Shown: piece after piece, positions 33,659 to 41,715 of the stretch
How positions within the stretch are numbered: the first letter of the stretch is position 1
Layout of the letters: every line of letters begins with the position of its first letter
Source of the DNA: an uncultured Paenibacillaceae bacterium
GTDB taxonomy: Bacteria; Bacillota; Bacilli; Paenibacillales; DA-C8
DNA length: 54,519 nucleotides
Assembly (NCBI GenBank): GCA_937957685.1
Contig: CALGAO010000078.1
Location: forward strand, 1-54,519
Direction: 5' to 3'
Notes under the pieces: generated by a model
The model's input: the letters and a program-made list of their open reading frames with translations, nothing else
What the model was told of the DNA's origin: nothing
The model's database searches: none
Program-made: the position numbers and the translations under genes

Positions 33659-34537
33659 ATGAACCGCGACCTGCTCAGACTGAGGGAAGACCGCATCCAC
33701 GGCTTGCCGGACTATCCCGTCAGCGTATATGAGGTGAACGAACCGGACGGACGAACGCTGTTCGACTGTCACTGGCATGATGAGATGGAGCTGATGCTGA
33801 TCACCGAGGGCAGGATTCGCGTTCAGCTGGACATGGCGGAGCACGAGCTTGTGCCGGGTCAGGCGGTATTTGTGGGAAACGGCGTGCTGCATGGCGCCTT
33901 CCCGGTCGAGCGCACCAGCTGCACGCTCTATGCCGTCGTCTTCCATCCGGACTTCCTGGCGAGCCGCAACCGGGATGCGATCCAGCAGCAATACATCGAG
34001 CCGGTCGCGCACAGGCACCTCATCCTGCCGTCGGTCATTCGCGGCGAGACGCCACAGGAGCAGCTGTTGATCGAGCGCCTGCGCTCGCTGATCCGGGCGA
34101 ATCTAGATCGACGGAGCGCCTACGAGCTGATCACCAGGTCCGATCTCCTGATGATCTTCGCCATCCTGCTGGGCGAAGGGCAGGCCAGACTTGCGCCATC
34201 CCGCTCGGAAGCGCAGCATGTGGAGCGGCTCAAGCAGGTGCTGTCGTACATTCACCATCACTACCAGGAGCCGATCCGCCTCAGGGATCTGGCCGATGTG
34301 GTCGGCATGAGCGAGGAGCATTTCTGCCGCTTCTTCAAGAAGACGATGCGAAGAAGTCCGGTGGCCTACATGAACGAATACCGCATGCAGCAAGCGAAGG
34401 TCCTGCTCACCGATACGGACGACAAGATTCTCGATATCGCCCTGCAGGTAGGATTTGATAATCTGAGCTATTTTATTACCGTATTCAAAAACTACTGCGG
34501 CCTCACGCCCTCCCAGTACCGCAAGCAGCATGCCTGA
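33659..34537 (+). CDS. AraC-family transcriptional regulator with cupin sensor
   Basis: A 292-residue regulator. The N-terminal cupin domain (about residues 20-140) contains 'HWHDEMELMLITEGRIRVQLDMAEHELVPGQAVFVGNGVLHGA', the usual sugar-sensing AraC_binding fold. The C-terminal double helix-turn-helix has 'IRLRDLADVVGMSEEHFCRFFKKTMRRSPVAYMNEYRMQQAKVLL' and 'KILDIALQVGFDNLSYFITVFKNYCGLTPSQYRKQ'. The start at 33659 has AGGAG 8 nt upstream; the ATG two codons earlier is too close to it. Its position divergent from the GH31 gene suggests it activates alpha-xylosidase expression in response to a xylose-containing inducer. Confidence 0.9.
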   Translation: MNRDLLRLREDRIHGLPDYPVSVYEVNEPDGRTLFDCHWHDEMELMLITEGRIRVQLDMAEHELVPGQAVFVGNGVLHGAFPVERTSCTLYAVVFHPDFLASRNRDAIQQQYIEPVAHRHLILPSVIRGETPQEQLLIERLRSLIRANLDRRSAYELITRSDLLMIFAILLGEGQARLAPSRSEAQHVERLKQVLSYIHHHYQEPIRLRDLADVVGMSEEHFCRFFKKTMRRSPVAYMNEYRMQQAKVLLTDTDDKILDIALQVGFDNLSYFITVFKNYCGLTPSQYRKQHA

Positions 34538-34562
34538 GGAGAGGTTGCTTCTCCCCAGGCAT
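34530..34562 (+). terminator. Hairpin overlapping the end of the AraC-type gene
   Basis: ATGCCTGaGGAGA and TCTCCcCAGGCAT pair, starting inside the last codons. No T-tract follows, so termination is uncertain. Confidence 0.4.
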
Positions 34563-34723
34563 ATCCTCCTCTTGCGCCTCCCGCATCTGCACATGGAAAT
34601 GAAGTCTTGCCGTTTTCTTTACATTTCCAAAACCTTTTCCATTGAAATTGCGTTATAATGGTTAGCAAGTTGATTATGGATCTTGCAAGACTCGCAAGAT
34701 GACAGATTCGCCTGGAGGCTCTC

Positions 34724-36697
34724 ATGTTACCTGTTCTGAGAAAATACCTGTATCAGCCAGGAATCCTGTTCCTGGCTGTCTTATGGTGCAAAATCGCCTA
34801 TGCCAGATCGATCATCGTAGGCGGCAGTCTGTGGCAATCCTTCTATATCGAGCTGCCCCTGCTGATCGCCGGCGTCGCCATCATCGAAGCGATCTTCCAG
34901 GGCAAGCCGCGGTTGCGCTTCTGGTCATATATGGTGATCAATCTTGTCGTATCGTTGGCGTTGTTCGCGATGATCGTCTATTTCCGCTATTTCAACACGC
35001 TGGCCACCTATACGTCGCTGTTCAACGCGAATCAGGTCGGTGACGTTGGCGGCACCATTGCCATGTTGATCAAGCCTGTCTATTATCTGATGTTCATAGA
35101 TTTGCCGGTCGTGCTCGGCATCGTGGCGGTCAAGGGATTGTTGCGCAAGCCGCTTCGCTTCATCCAGAACGGGTGGCGGATGCGAACCAGGTACGGCGCC
35201 GCCCTGATCCTCGCCTGCCTCATCCTCGCGGTCGTCCATGTGCTGCAGGCGATAGGCGGAGGCACGATCAACGAGATCGTCAAGGCGAGAGACATGGGCA
35301 TCCTGACCTATCAGGCCTATGCTGTCTATTCCGACGTCAAGAAGCAGCTGGTCGCGAAGAGTCAGGAGGTGACGCCGCGCGCCGTGCGGCAGGCCAAGGG
35401 CATCCGCCTCGCTGACGATCCGTTCATGCACGGCGTTGCGATGGACAAGGATGTCTATGTGATCCAGCTGGAGTCCTTCAATGATTTTCTCATCGGCCTT
35501 GAGGTTGACGGTCAGGAAGTAACGCCGGTGCTGAATGAGCTGATCGGAAGCAGCATTTATTTCAACCGATTCTATCAGCAGATCGGCAAGGGCAATACCT
35601 CGGACGCCGAATTCGTGGCGAACACGTCGCTGTATCCCACAGGGACGATGGCGATGTCGTTGCAGACGGCCGGCCGCAAGGTTCCGTCCCTGCCCAGATA
35701 CCTGAAACCATACGGTTACGAATCGGTCACGCTTCATACGAATGAGATCAAGTTCTGGGATCGCCATCAGATGTATCCGGCGTTGGGATTCGATCGCTAT
35801 TATGACAAGCAGTATTTCGGGGAAGAGGATGTGGTGCATTTCGGCGCGTCGGATGAGGTGCTGTACCGCAAATCGCTCGACGTCTTCCGCGAGATCCGCG
35901 AACGCGGCAACCGCATCTACGCCAATCTGATCACGATGAGCAATCACAACCCGTTCGATCTTCCGGAGGAGAAGCGCAGGCTGAAGCTGCCCGCGCATCT
36001 GGAGGGCACCTTCCTGGGCAACTATCTCCAATCCGCGCACTATGCGGACTATGCCCTGGGCACCTGGATCGAGGAGATGAAGGCGGCCGGGCTGTGGGAG
36101 GATGCGCTGGTCGTCATCTACGGAGACCACTTCGGCGTCAATGTCAACGAACCGCCGGAGGTGACCAAGCCATTGGCCGAGCTGCTTGGCATCCCCGAAT
36201 ATACCAGGGCGCAGATGTTCAATGTTCCGCTGATCATCCGGGTACCCGGAATGGATGAGGGGCTTGTCCGCCACAATATGGGCGGGCAGATCGACATCCT
36301 GCCGACGATCATGAATCTCCTGGGCATCAGCTATGAGGACAAAGTGGTGTTCGGCCAGGACCTGCTCAATCATGATCGCAACCTGATCGGACAGCGCACG
36401 TATCTGCCAGGCGGCAGCTTTATCAATGAAGAGGTCATCTTCGTGCCCGGCTCCGGGCTGGAGGATGGCGTGATGTACCCGCTGGAGGATGCGGAGATGG
36501 AGCTGCCGTCTCCGACGGCCTACTCGCAGGACTACAGCAAGGCGCTGAAGCTGCTGAGGATGTCCGACGCCTATATCGCGTCCCTGCCCGCATTGGGCGA
36601 GGATGCTGTACCGGTCGACGCACCGGCCGACGCGCCTGCAGCTGCGCCGGTTGATGCGCCTGCGAACCATGGCTCCAGCGAAGCCCGAGGCGGTTGA
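34724..36697 (+). CDS. LtaS-like sulfatase-fold phosphoglycerol transferase
   Basis: A membrane-anchored cell-envelope enzyme of 657 residues. Five hydrophobic segments fill about residues 10-175, followed by an extracellular sulfatase-fold domain. Active-site features match lipoteichoic acid synthase: metal-binding Glu250 in 'VIQLESFNDF', nucleophile Thr292 in 'GKGNTSDAEFVANTSLYP', and 'YGDHFG' (Asp468, His469). Such enzymes move glycerol phosphate from phosphatidylglycerol to lipoteichoic acid or its primer. The last 35 residues are a Pro/Ala/Asp/Val repeat (VDAPADAPAAAPVDAP), unusual for LtaS and perhaps a wall-spanning or wall-interacting tail. GGAGG lies 5 nt before the ATG. Confidence 0.9.
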   Translation: MLPVLRKYLYQPGILFLAVLWCKIAYARSIIVGGSLWQSFYIELPLLIAGVAIIEAIFQGKPRLRFWSYMVINLVVSLALFAMIVYFRYFNTLATYTSLFNANQVGDVGGTIAMLIKPVYYLMFIDLPVVLGIVAVKGLLRKPLRFIQNGWRMRTRYGAALILACLILAVVHVLQAIGGGTINEIVKARDMGILTYQAYAVYSDVKKQLVAKSQEVTPRAVRQAKGIRLADDPFMHGVAMDKDVYVIQLESFNDFLIGLEVDGQEVTPVLNELIGSSIYFNRFYQQIGKGNTSDAEFVANTSLYPTGTMAMSLQTAGRKVPSLPRYLKPYGYESVTLHTNEIKFWDRHQMYPALGFDRYYDKQYFGEEDVVHFGASDEVLYRKSLDVFREIRERGNRIYANLITMSNHNPFDLPEEKRRLKLPAHLEGTFLGNYLQSAHYADYALGTWIEEMKAAGLWEDALVVIYGDHFGVNVNEPPEVTKPLAELLGIPEYTRAQMFNVPLIIRVPGMDEGLVRHNMGGQIDILPTIMNLLGISYEDKVVFGQDLLNHDRNLIGQRTYLPGGSFINEEVIFVPGSGLEDGVMYPLEDAEMELPSPTAYSQDYSKALKLLRMSDAYIASLPALGEDAVPVDAPADAPAAAPVDAPANHGSSEARGG

Positions 36698-36719
36698 GGA
36701 TGCCATCATATGGTCCATG

Positions 36720-36780
36720 ACGAATCCACGTTCCGTAAGCGTCAAGCCATTCGTGACAAACAGTCGATTGAAACACAGCC
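36720..36780. repeat. Short repeat related to the right end of the element at 23656-23910
   Basis: The blocks ATCCACGTTCCGT, GCCAT.CGTGAC and CACAGCC occur in the same order as at 23845-23910. It starts 23 nt after the ltaS-like stop codon. Confidence 0.45.
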
Positions 36781-36834
36781 AAAAATAAAAGGCTGTCCAG
36801 CAAGGTCAGAATAGCCCGACCAACTGACAGCCTT
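36781..36834 (-). terminator. Terminator of the frameshifted stalk-domain gene
   Basis: AAGGCTGTC and GACAGCCTT form the outer stem with an inner GGTC/GACC. On the minus strand it is followed by TTATTTTTGG. Confidence 0.65.
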
Positions 36835-36838
36835 CAGG

Positions 36839-36885
36839 GGCAAGTCCGTCCGTCAGTCCAGGCTGACATCCCGGACTTGCCTTTT
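36839..36885 (+). terminator. Terminator of the ltaS-like gene
   Basis: GGCAAGTCCG and CGGACTTGCC are complementary, followed by TTTTC on the plus strand. Confidence 0.6.
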
Positions 36886-36911
36886 CATCTATCCACTCAT
36901 ACGAAGCCTGA

Positions 36912-37676
36912 TTACCTGATCGGCAGCGTGTACAGAAGCTGCTGAATCCCCGTGTCGCTGAACCAGACGACCTTGTCCCCGTAGACGATCGGATCGAAGC
37001 CCGACAGGCTGTATCCCTCGACGAGCACCGAGTCGCCCAACGGCCTGCCCCTGCCATCCACATACAGGTAGCGGACGCCTTTCAATTGGAACGTTTCCTG
37101 CAAGAAGCTGTAGGATTTCATCGTGCCGATCTCGTACTCATTCCACAGAACCATGTACCGATCCGCTCCTGTCCGAACCATGAACGGCTTGGAGGAAGTC
37201 ATATTCTTGTCCGAATATTTATAGAGCGTGATGTGTTCCACCTGCGAAGCTGACAATTGATTCCTGGGCACGGCAGCGATCATGACGTCCCTGCGCTCGG
37301 CTCTGACCCTGATATGCGACAGCTCTTCCTCCATATAACCCTCCAGCTCGTAGGACGTATAGGATCTGACCTTCGAATGATCCACCGTGTGGAACAGAGC
37401 CAGGAAGTGGGTGGAGGAAGCTTCGAATCCGCCTACGCTCACCCCTGTCGCATTGGCCCCTTTAGGTCCAGGAATGTTATACAGATTCAACTCCACATAT
37501 TCCGAGCCGACCGACTTGTTCAGCACGATGGCGCGCGGGGATGCATCGCCATGATCCAGGAGAACATGGGAATTGCCATCGAACACCACATACTGATCGA
37601 AAGAGTGACTGACGTGATTGCTCTGGAAATCGCCCAGCTCATTGACCACCCGCATCGTGGGCGTTTTGAATGACAA
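36912..37676 (-). pseudogene. 3' part of a frameshifted stalk-domain secreted protein
   Basis: The frame continues the protein of 37639-39294 after a shift near 37665. It begins 'TPTMRVVNELGDFQSNHVSHSFDQYVVFDGNSHVLLDHGDASPRAIVLNK', which reads as the direct continuation of '...MQLTFVIQ' in the upstream frame. There is no separate ribosome-binding site; the nominal start is a TTG inside the overlap. About 248 residues remain, rich in beta-strands with repeated Asp/Gly turns, probably a propeller or lectin-like body, ending 'VVWFSDTGIQQLLYTLPIR'. The function is unknown. A single extra A in the run 5'-CAAAACG-3' would explain the break. Confidence 0.75.
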
Positions 37677-39294
37677 ACGTCAGCTGCATCTGATGGTGCA
37701 CCCCATCCAGCGTCGCGTACTTCTCGCGCGATGTATGGAATACCAGCGTATCGCCCTGCTCGGCCATCCTTCCTCTGCCGGCATCGAACGGCAGAATGGT
37801 ATAGATCTCCCCACCATAGACGCTGACGGAAGACAGACGATTGAAGTCCCGGTCGTACTTGACGATGCGGATCACTTCCTTCCCGTCATCCTCCTCCAGG
37901 TTTTTCTGGCCGAAGGCGATGTAGAGATATTGCTCACCGGCATAGAAGGCTCCGAAGATCGGCAGCTCGAAGTCCACGCGCTTCGTGGAGATCAGATTCA
38001 TCTCCCGGTCATAGGTCCGTATCTCGATCGCCGTATCCTCTGTCTTCACATCCTCCTGCCATGGATATGCGGTGACCAGATTCAAGGTCTGGTTGGACGC
38101 ATCGGCATACAGATACCGTTGCGGGATGGATGCCCAGCGGGTTGGCCTCGCCGAGAGAATGTTGCGCACGGCATAATCGGTTGACTCGGTTCCCAGGCGA
38201 TAGGTTCCCGGGTAATTGGGCACGAATCGGTATGCCGGGGCTCCCACACTTTCCACGGGGAGAAGCTCGACGGACAGCAGATGTCCGAGGTCTCGCGCAT
38301 GAAGGAAGAAGGCCCCGTTATACTCGTAGGCCGGAACCTGTCGAGACACCCCGTCCACCATGACCGTTACGGTCATCTTCGACGCTGCAACAGGCACGGT
38401 CCACTGTTTCGCATTCCGGTCCAGGAAGTCGATCAGCTTCGCCCGAAGCTCCTCTTCAGCGCCTGTAATGGCAAAATTCCGGCCTGTTGCCAGCTCATAG
38501 GACCGATTCTTCGCATCCCGACGGACGATCTCGAAGCGCCGGTTCGTGTCGGACAGCAGGGTGGCGAGGTCGTGGACTCCCAGATAGGGTTCATCGTCGA
38601 CCAGCAGCAGCGGTAAGGCTTCCCTGCCGGAGTCTGAGAACAGGACTGAATAGGCCAGCTTCGCATTCGCATGGGCGGACGGCTCGCCGGAGCTTCCGTT
38701 CTGCGAAGGCGCCGTTTGATCCTTCGGCGCGGTCCCTCCCTCCGGGACGTAGCCGGCGGTCGAATCGATCATCACGGATTGGGTGGCGGCATCCCAGGTG
38801 ACGCCGAAATCCAGGGCTGCGGCAAGATCGCGAAGCTTGAAGTAGTTGTTGCCCTTGATGGTATATGCGGTCAGCTCCAGCTTCTTGCCATCGAGATATA
38901 CCGTTGAAGTTGAGAGGTCGCCGAACTCGATTGTATCCGGGGACTTGCCTGTCAGCTCGCCGCCCTGCGGCTTGTACGGCTTGCCGGATGTGAGCATGAT
39001 CGCATTCCGCTCTCCCGACCACTCGACGCTGAAGCTCTTCTCCGTGCCGCTTAGCGCCATGGCGATGTCCCGCAGCTTGAAATAACCATTGTTCCCGATA
39101 TTGTAGGCCACGAAGTTGATCTGCCTGCCATCGACCAGGACCTTGGGGGTATAGGGGATGGCGTAGACCGGCCGGTTGTTGCGGTCAGCAGCCAGCGCGG
39201 ATGATCCCATGCCCCCCGCAGACGACAGGAGCCATGAGACGACGAGACCGAAGCTCAAGATAACAAACAACCATCTTTTTCCATTCTTCACCAT
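37639..39294 (-). CDS. Stalk-domain (Cu_amine_oxidN1-type) secreted protein, 5' part of a frameshifted gene
   Basis: A signal peptide (MVKNGKRWLFVILSFG...SALAA) is followed by two copies of the short stalk/copper-amine-oxidase N-terminal-like module: 'VLVDGRQINFVAYNIGNNGYFKLRDIAMALSG' and 'VYLDGKKLELTAYTIKGNNYFKLRDLAAALDFGVTWD', each ending in a beta hairpin. A Pro/Thr/Ser/Gly linker follows (about residues 180-215), then a large beta-rich region with 'YLYADASNQTLNLVTAYPW' and 'VSVYGGEIYTILPFDAGRG'. The frame ends early at 37639; the remainder lies in the next frame. The Shine-Dalgarno GGAGA is 6 nt before the ATG. Such proteins are abundant in Paenibacillus cell envelopes, and no enzymatic motif is visible. 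Confidence 0.8.
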   Translation of the reverse strand: MVKNGKRWLFVILSFGLVVSWLLSSAGGMGSSALAADRNNRPVYAIPYTPKVLVDGRQINFVAYNIGNNGYFKLRDIAMALSGTEKSFSVEWSGERNAIMLTSGKPYKPQGGELTGKSPDTIEFGDLSTSTVYLDGKKLELTAYTIKGNNYFKLRDLAAALDFGVTWDAATQSVMIDSTAGYVPEGGTAPKDQTAPSQNGSSGEPSAHANAKLAYSVLFSDSGREALPLLLVDDEPYLGVHDLATLLSDTNRRFEIVRRDAKNRSYELATGRNFAITGAEEELRAKLIDFLDRNAKQWTVPVAASKMTVTVMVDGVSRQVPAYEYNGAFFLHARDLGHLLSVELLPVESVGAPAYRFVPNYPGTYRLGTESTDYAVRNILSARPTRWASIPQRYLYADASNQTLNLVTAYPWQEDVKTEDTAIEIRTYDREMNLISTKRVDFELPIFGAFYAGEQYLYIAFGQKNLEEDDGKEVIRIVKYDRDFNRLSSVSVYGGEIYTILPFDAGRGRMAEQGDTLVFHTSREKYATLDGVHHQMQLTFVIQNAHDAGGQ

Positions 39295-39456
39295 ATCAAC
39301 TCTCCATCTGTCTGTGTCGTATATCTTGCAAATATACCACCTAGTATAAATGATTATGATATATTTGCCATTTGATGGAATGAAAAAATATCATGCCATT
39401 CCGTTGGCGGCACGCCTCGGGAGAGCCGCCACCTTCGGCGGCATGCTCCATTTCAA

Positions 39457-39497
39457 TAAAAAAACGGAGCCGCCCTCTTTCGAGGGACAGCTCCGTC
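39457..39497 (-). terminator. Terminator of the cold-shock gene
   Basis: ACGGAGC.G.CCTC and GAGGGaC.GCTCCGT pair around a TTTC loop; on the minus strand seven T residues follow. Confidence 0.85.
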
Positions 39498-39513
39498 TTC
39501 CGTCCGTCAGCTG

Positions 39514-39714
39514 TTACAGCTTGACGACGTTTTCCGCTTGTGGGCCGCGGTTGCCTTGTACGATGTTGAATTCAACGCGTTGGCCTTCGTCCAGAGTCTT
39601 GAAGCCTTCGCCGACGATCGCGCTGAAATGCACGAACACGTCATTGCCGCCTTCAACCTCGATGAATCCGAAGCCTTTCTCCGGGTTGAACCATTTTACG
39701 GTACCTTGTTGCAT
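39514..39714 (-). CDS. csp: Cold-shock protein (CspA/CspB/CspD family)
   Basis: A 66-residue single-strand nucleic-acid chaperone, one OB-fold. RNP1 'KGFGFIEV' and RNP2 'DVFVHF' carry the aromatic side chains that stack on RNA. The N-terminal 'MQQGTVKWFNPEKGFGF' and C-terminal 'GNRGPQAENVVKL' are canonical. GGAGG lies 10 nt before the ATG. Transcription probably starts near 39887, giving a leader of about 173 nt, long as in other csp genes. Unusually, that leader contains a strong hairpin followed by a T-tract that looks like an intrinsic terminator. Confidence 0.95.
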   Translation of the reverse strand: MQQGTVKWFNPEKGFGFIEVEGGNDVFVHFSAIVGEGFKTLDEGQRVEFNIVQGNRGPQAENVVKL

Positions 39715-39795
39715 GGATGTTTCGCCTCCTTCACATTTGACATTAACATGACCTTCTTATTTCTTTCGCAGGACGCTTGCGCATACTAATCGCAG

Positions 39796-39863
39796 AAAAT
39801 AAAAAATTCACATCATGGAAAAGGTGTCATCGTACCCAATGTTCACCTTTTGCATAATGTGAA
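39796..39863 (-). promoter_or_regulatory. Terminator-like attenuator hairpin in the csp leader
   Basis: Read on the minus strand, TTCACATTATGCAAAAGGTG pairs with CACCTTTTCCATGATGTGAA over about 20 positions, with one mismatch and one G-U. It is followed at once by TTTTTTATTTT. It lies between the csp promoter (39894-39922) and the csp start codon (39714). I saw no better promoter downstream of it. Confidence 0.6.
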
Positions 39864-39893
39864 TCATAACAGGCCAATCTTTTCGATAAATTG

Positions 39894-39922
39894 ATCATAA
39901 CACGCGTGGGGCGTCTTGTAAA
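39894..39922 (-). promoter_or_regulatory. Sigma-A promoter of the csp gene
   Basis: On the minus strand TTTACA, a 17-nt spacer and TATGAT. The predicted start of transcription is near 39887. Confidence 0.65.
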
Positions 39923-39939
39923 GCTTTATTTTTCTTTTT

Positions 39940-40178
39940 CTAAAATCGGTCGGGTTGCTCATCGTCGGAAGGACGGAACGCCGACGAGACGCGGTTCCGC
40001 CAAGCGTCCCTGGCAAACGGGCAATCCACCTGCCATCCCCCATACCTGAGTATCTTGCCGGCATCAGCGGAAAAAAGGGCATGTGGTCACGAACAGCGGA
40101 TCAACATACCGACACGGCAGGGCTGTTCTTCATGGAACCTGACTTCGTTCTCCATCTCAAGCCAACCTCCGCGGCAGC
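39940..40178 (-). repeat. Degenerate copy of the dispersed element found at 23656-23910
   Basis: Read on the minus strand after the hprK stop, the blocks GCCGTGTCGG, GATCCGCT, CTTTTT(C/T)C, GTTCCGT and AGCAAC..ACCGAT occur in the same order as in the plus-strand element at 23656-23910. A 22-codon reading frame with GGAGG 10 nt upstream starts near 40156, but I cannot say whether it is translated. No other gene is seen between hprK and the csp promoter. Confidence 0.35.
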
Positions 40179-41090
40179 CTAGCTCTCCTGCTCGATCCGC
40201 TTCATGAACTCCTCCATCGCGCTGTACCCCTGTTGGCGCAGATACCAGTTGTTCGCGGCCGCTTCGATCAATCCGGCCACATCTCGTCCCGGCTGCAGCT
40301 GGATCTCGATATGCGGCACCTCCACATCCATGTACGTCACCGTCTTCTGCGCCAGCTCCAGCTCGTTGTTCAGCTGGTTGTCCTTCCACTGGGTCAGCTC
40401 GATGTCCAGCGAGATCCGCGTCTCGTCCTGGAAGGCCTTGCGCCCATAGAGGCGGATCACATTGATCAGGCCGACGCTGCGCAGGGCGAGGAACTCCCTG
40501 TTCGTGTTGTTGTGCGTGCCGAGCAGCGTCTGCGGGCTCAGCTTCTTCAGCACGACGATATCGTCGGCGACGAGACGATGGCCCCTTCGGATCAGCGTGT
40601 GCGCTGTTTCGCTCTTGCCGACGCCGGACTTGCCCCTGAGCAGGATGCCGATCCCCGAGACGTTGACGCAGACGCCATGCACCGCGATCTCCGGAGCAAG
40701 TGCCTTCACCAGATAAGCATCCAGCCTGGCGATGAACTCCGTCGTCGTCTCCTGGGTCCTGAGCAGCGGAATCTGCTCCTGTTCGCAATAGATCTTCAGA
40801 TATTTCAAGCCATCCTGCCCTGCGGTGACGATGAAGCAGGGTGGATGATATTTGACGATGTTGCCGATGTGCAGATTGCGCTCTTCCTCAGTCTGTTGAT
40901 GCAGGTAGGTGATCTCCTTGCGTCCAAGCACCTGAACCCGCTCCATGGGGAAGTAATCGAAGAACCCCACGAACTCCAGTCCCGGGCGATGTGCCCGTGA
41001 TTTGGTGATCTTGCGTTCGAGATGCCCGTGTCCTGCGAGCACCTCCAGGCGGAATTGATCCACCAGTTGCTTTACCGTGATCGACTTCAC
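40179..41090 (-). CDS. hprK: HPr kinase/phosphorylase-like protein, divergent paralogue
   Basis: A 303-residue protein of the HprK family, which phosphorylates HPr on Ser46 to drive CcpA-dependent catabolite control. The N-terminal domain (about 1-130) and the PEP-carboxykinase-like kinase domain are present: His138 in 'AVHGVCVNV', Walker A 'GKSGVGKSE' (153-161), 'HRLVADDIVVL' with Asp176/177, and C-terminal 'QPGRDVAGLIEAA'. The usually invariant EIRGLGIINV motif reads ALRSVGLINV (residues 202-211), so its Glu is Ala. It also lacks the lgt and yvoD-like neighbours of the housekeeping hprK. The start is GTG at 41090 with AGAGGGG 8 nt upstream. Probably a second, specialised copy. Confidence 0.85.
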   Translation of the reverse strand: MKSITVKQLVDQFRLEVLAGHGHLERKITKSRAHRPGLEFVGFFDYFPMERVQVLGRKEITYLHQQTEEERNLHIGNIVKYHPPCFIVTAGQDGLKYLKIYCEQEQIPLLRTQETTTEFIARLDAYLVKALAPEIAVHGVCVNVSGIGILLRGKSGVGKSETAHTLIRRGHRLVADDIVVLKKLSPQTLLGTHNNTNREFLALRSVGLINVIRLYGRKAFQDETRISLDIELTQWKDNQLNNELELAQKTVTYMDVEVPHIEIQLQPGRDVAGLIEAAANNWYLRQQGYSAMEEFMKRIEQES

Positions 41091-41368
41091 CGCGCTATCC
41101 CCTCTGCCATTTTCTTTTATTCGTAATTGTACACAGCATGCGACATGTGTTCAATGCGATGGACTGCCAGGTTGTTACAAATCAGTTACGAATTCTGGAC
41201 ATTCTGGAATTGCGTGTTCATCGCAGGCTTCCCGGGATGGCAGCGGCGCCTTCCAATGCTGAGTCTCCAACAAGCGCATAGCACATTTGTCCCCGTTCAT
41301 ATAGTTTAGTGCACCTGTCTGGCTGATGAATGGCTGTCAACCAAGCGCGAGGGCGGGGGAGGTGAGGC

Positions 41369-41653
41369 ATGATGAGCGGGTGCAGCCCATGGCACTATGC
41401 GAATGTGACCAGCCAGGTATTTCAGGCCTTGCAGGCGAAAGGCCGCCAGCAAGGATTCGCCATTCCCAAGTCTCCGTCAGGAGGATTCACCGTACAGACC
41501 GCCGGGATGAAGATCCACTTCCGATATGCATGGAACAAGAGCAGCTCCTCGCTGCAGCTGGAATGCATCAACAAGCCGCAGCTACTGAGCTGCTCCATGA
41601 TCAAATCGTTCGCTGACCGGATCGTCACACAGTGCGGAGGCCGACCGCTATAA
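41369..41653 (+). CDS. Small protein of unknown function
   Basis: A 94-residue frame with a strong ribosome-binding site (GGGGGAGGTGA, 3-9 nt before two adjacent ATGs). The sequence is moderately basic with five Cys and a Ser-rich centre ('YAWNKSSSSLQLECINKPQLLSCSMI'). No signal peptide or membrane helix is visible. It has a plausible alternating beta pattern ('GGFTVQTAGMKIHFRYAW'). I do not recognise the family. It lies alone between hprK and the nucleotide-sugar genes, on the opposite strand to both. Confidence 0.6.
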   Translation: MMSGCSPWHYANVTSQVFQALQAKGRQQGFAIPKSPSGGFTVQTAGMKIHFRYAWNKSSSSLQLECINKPQLLSCSMIKSFADRIVTQCGGRPL

Positions 41654-41715
41654 CCGATCCGGCGGATCGATGCTTGCTTGCGCCCGGAACCATCGATGCG
41701 CCGACGCCTGCCGGC

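Noticed and set aside
34925..36745. A 606-codon minus-strand frame opposite the LtaS-like gene
   Set aside because: The sense strand carries the full active site; the antisense frame is His/Arg/Gln-rich and lacks a start signal.
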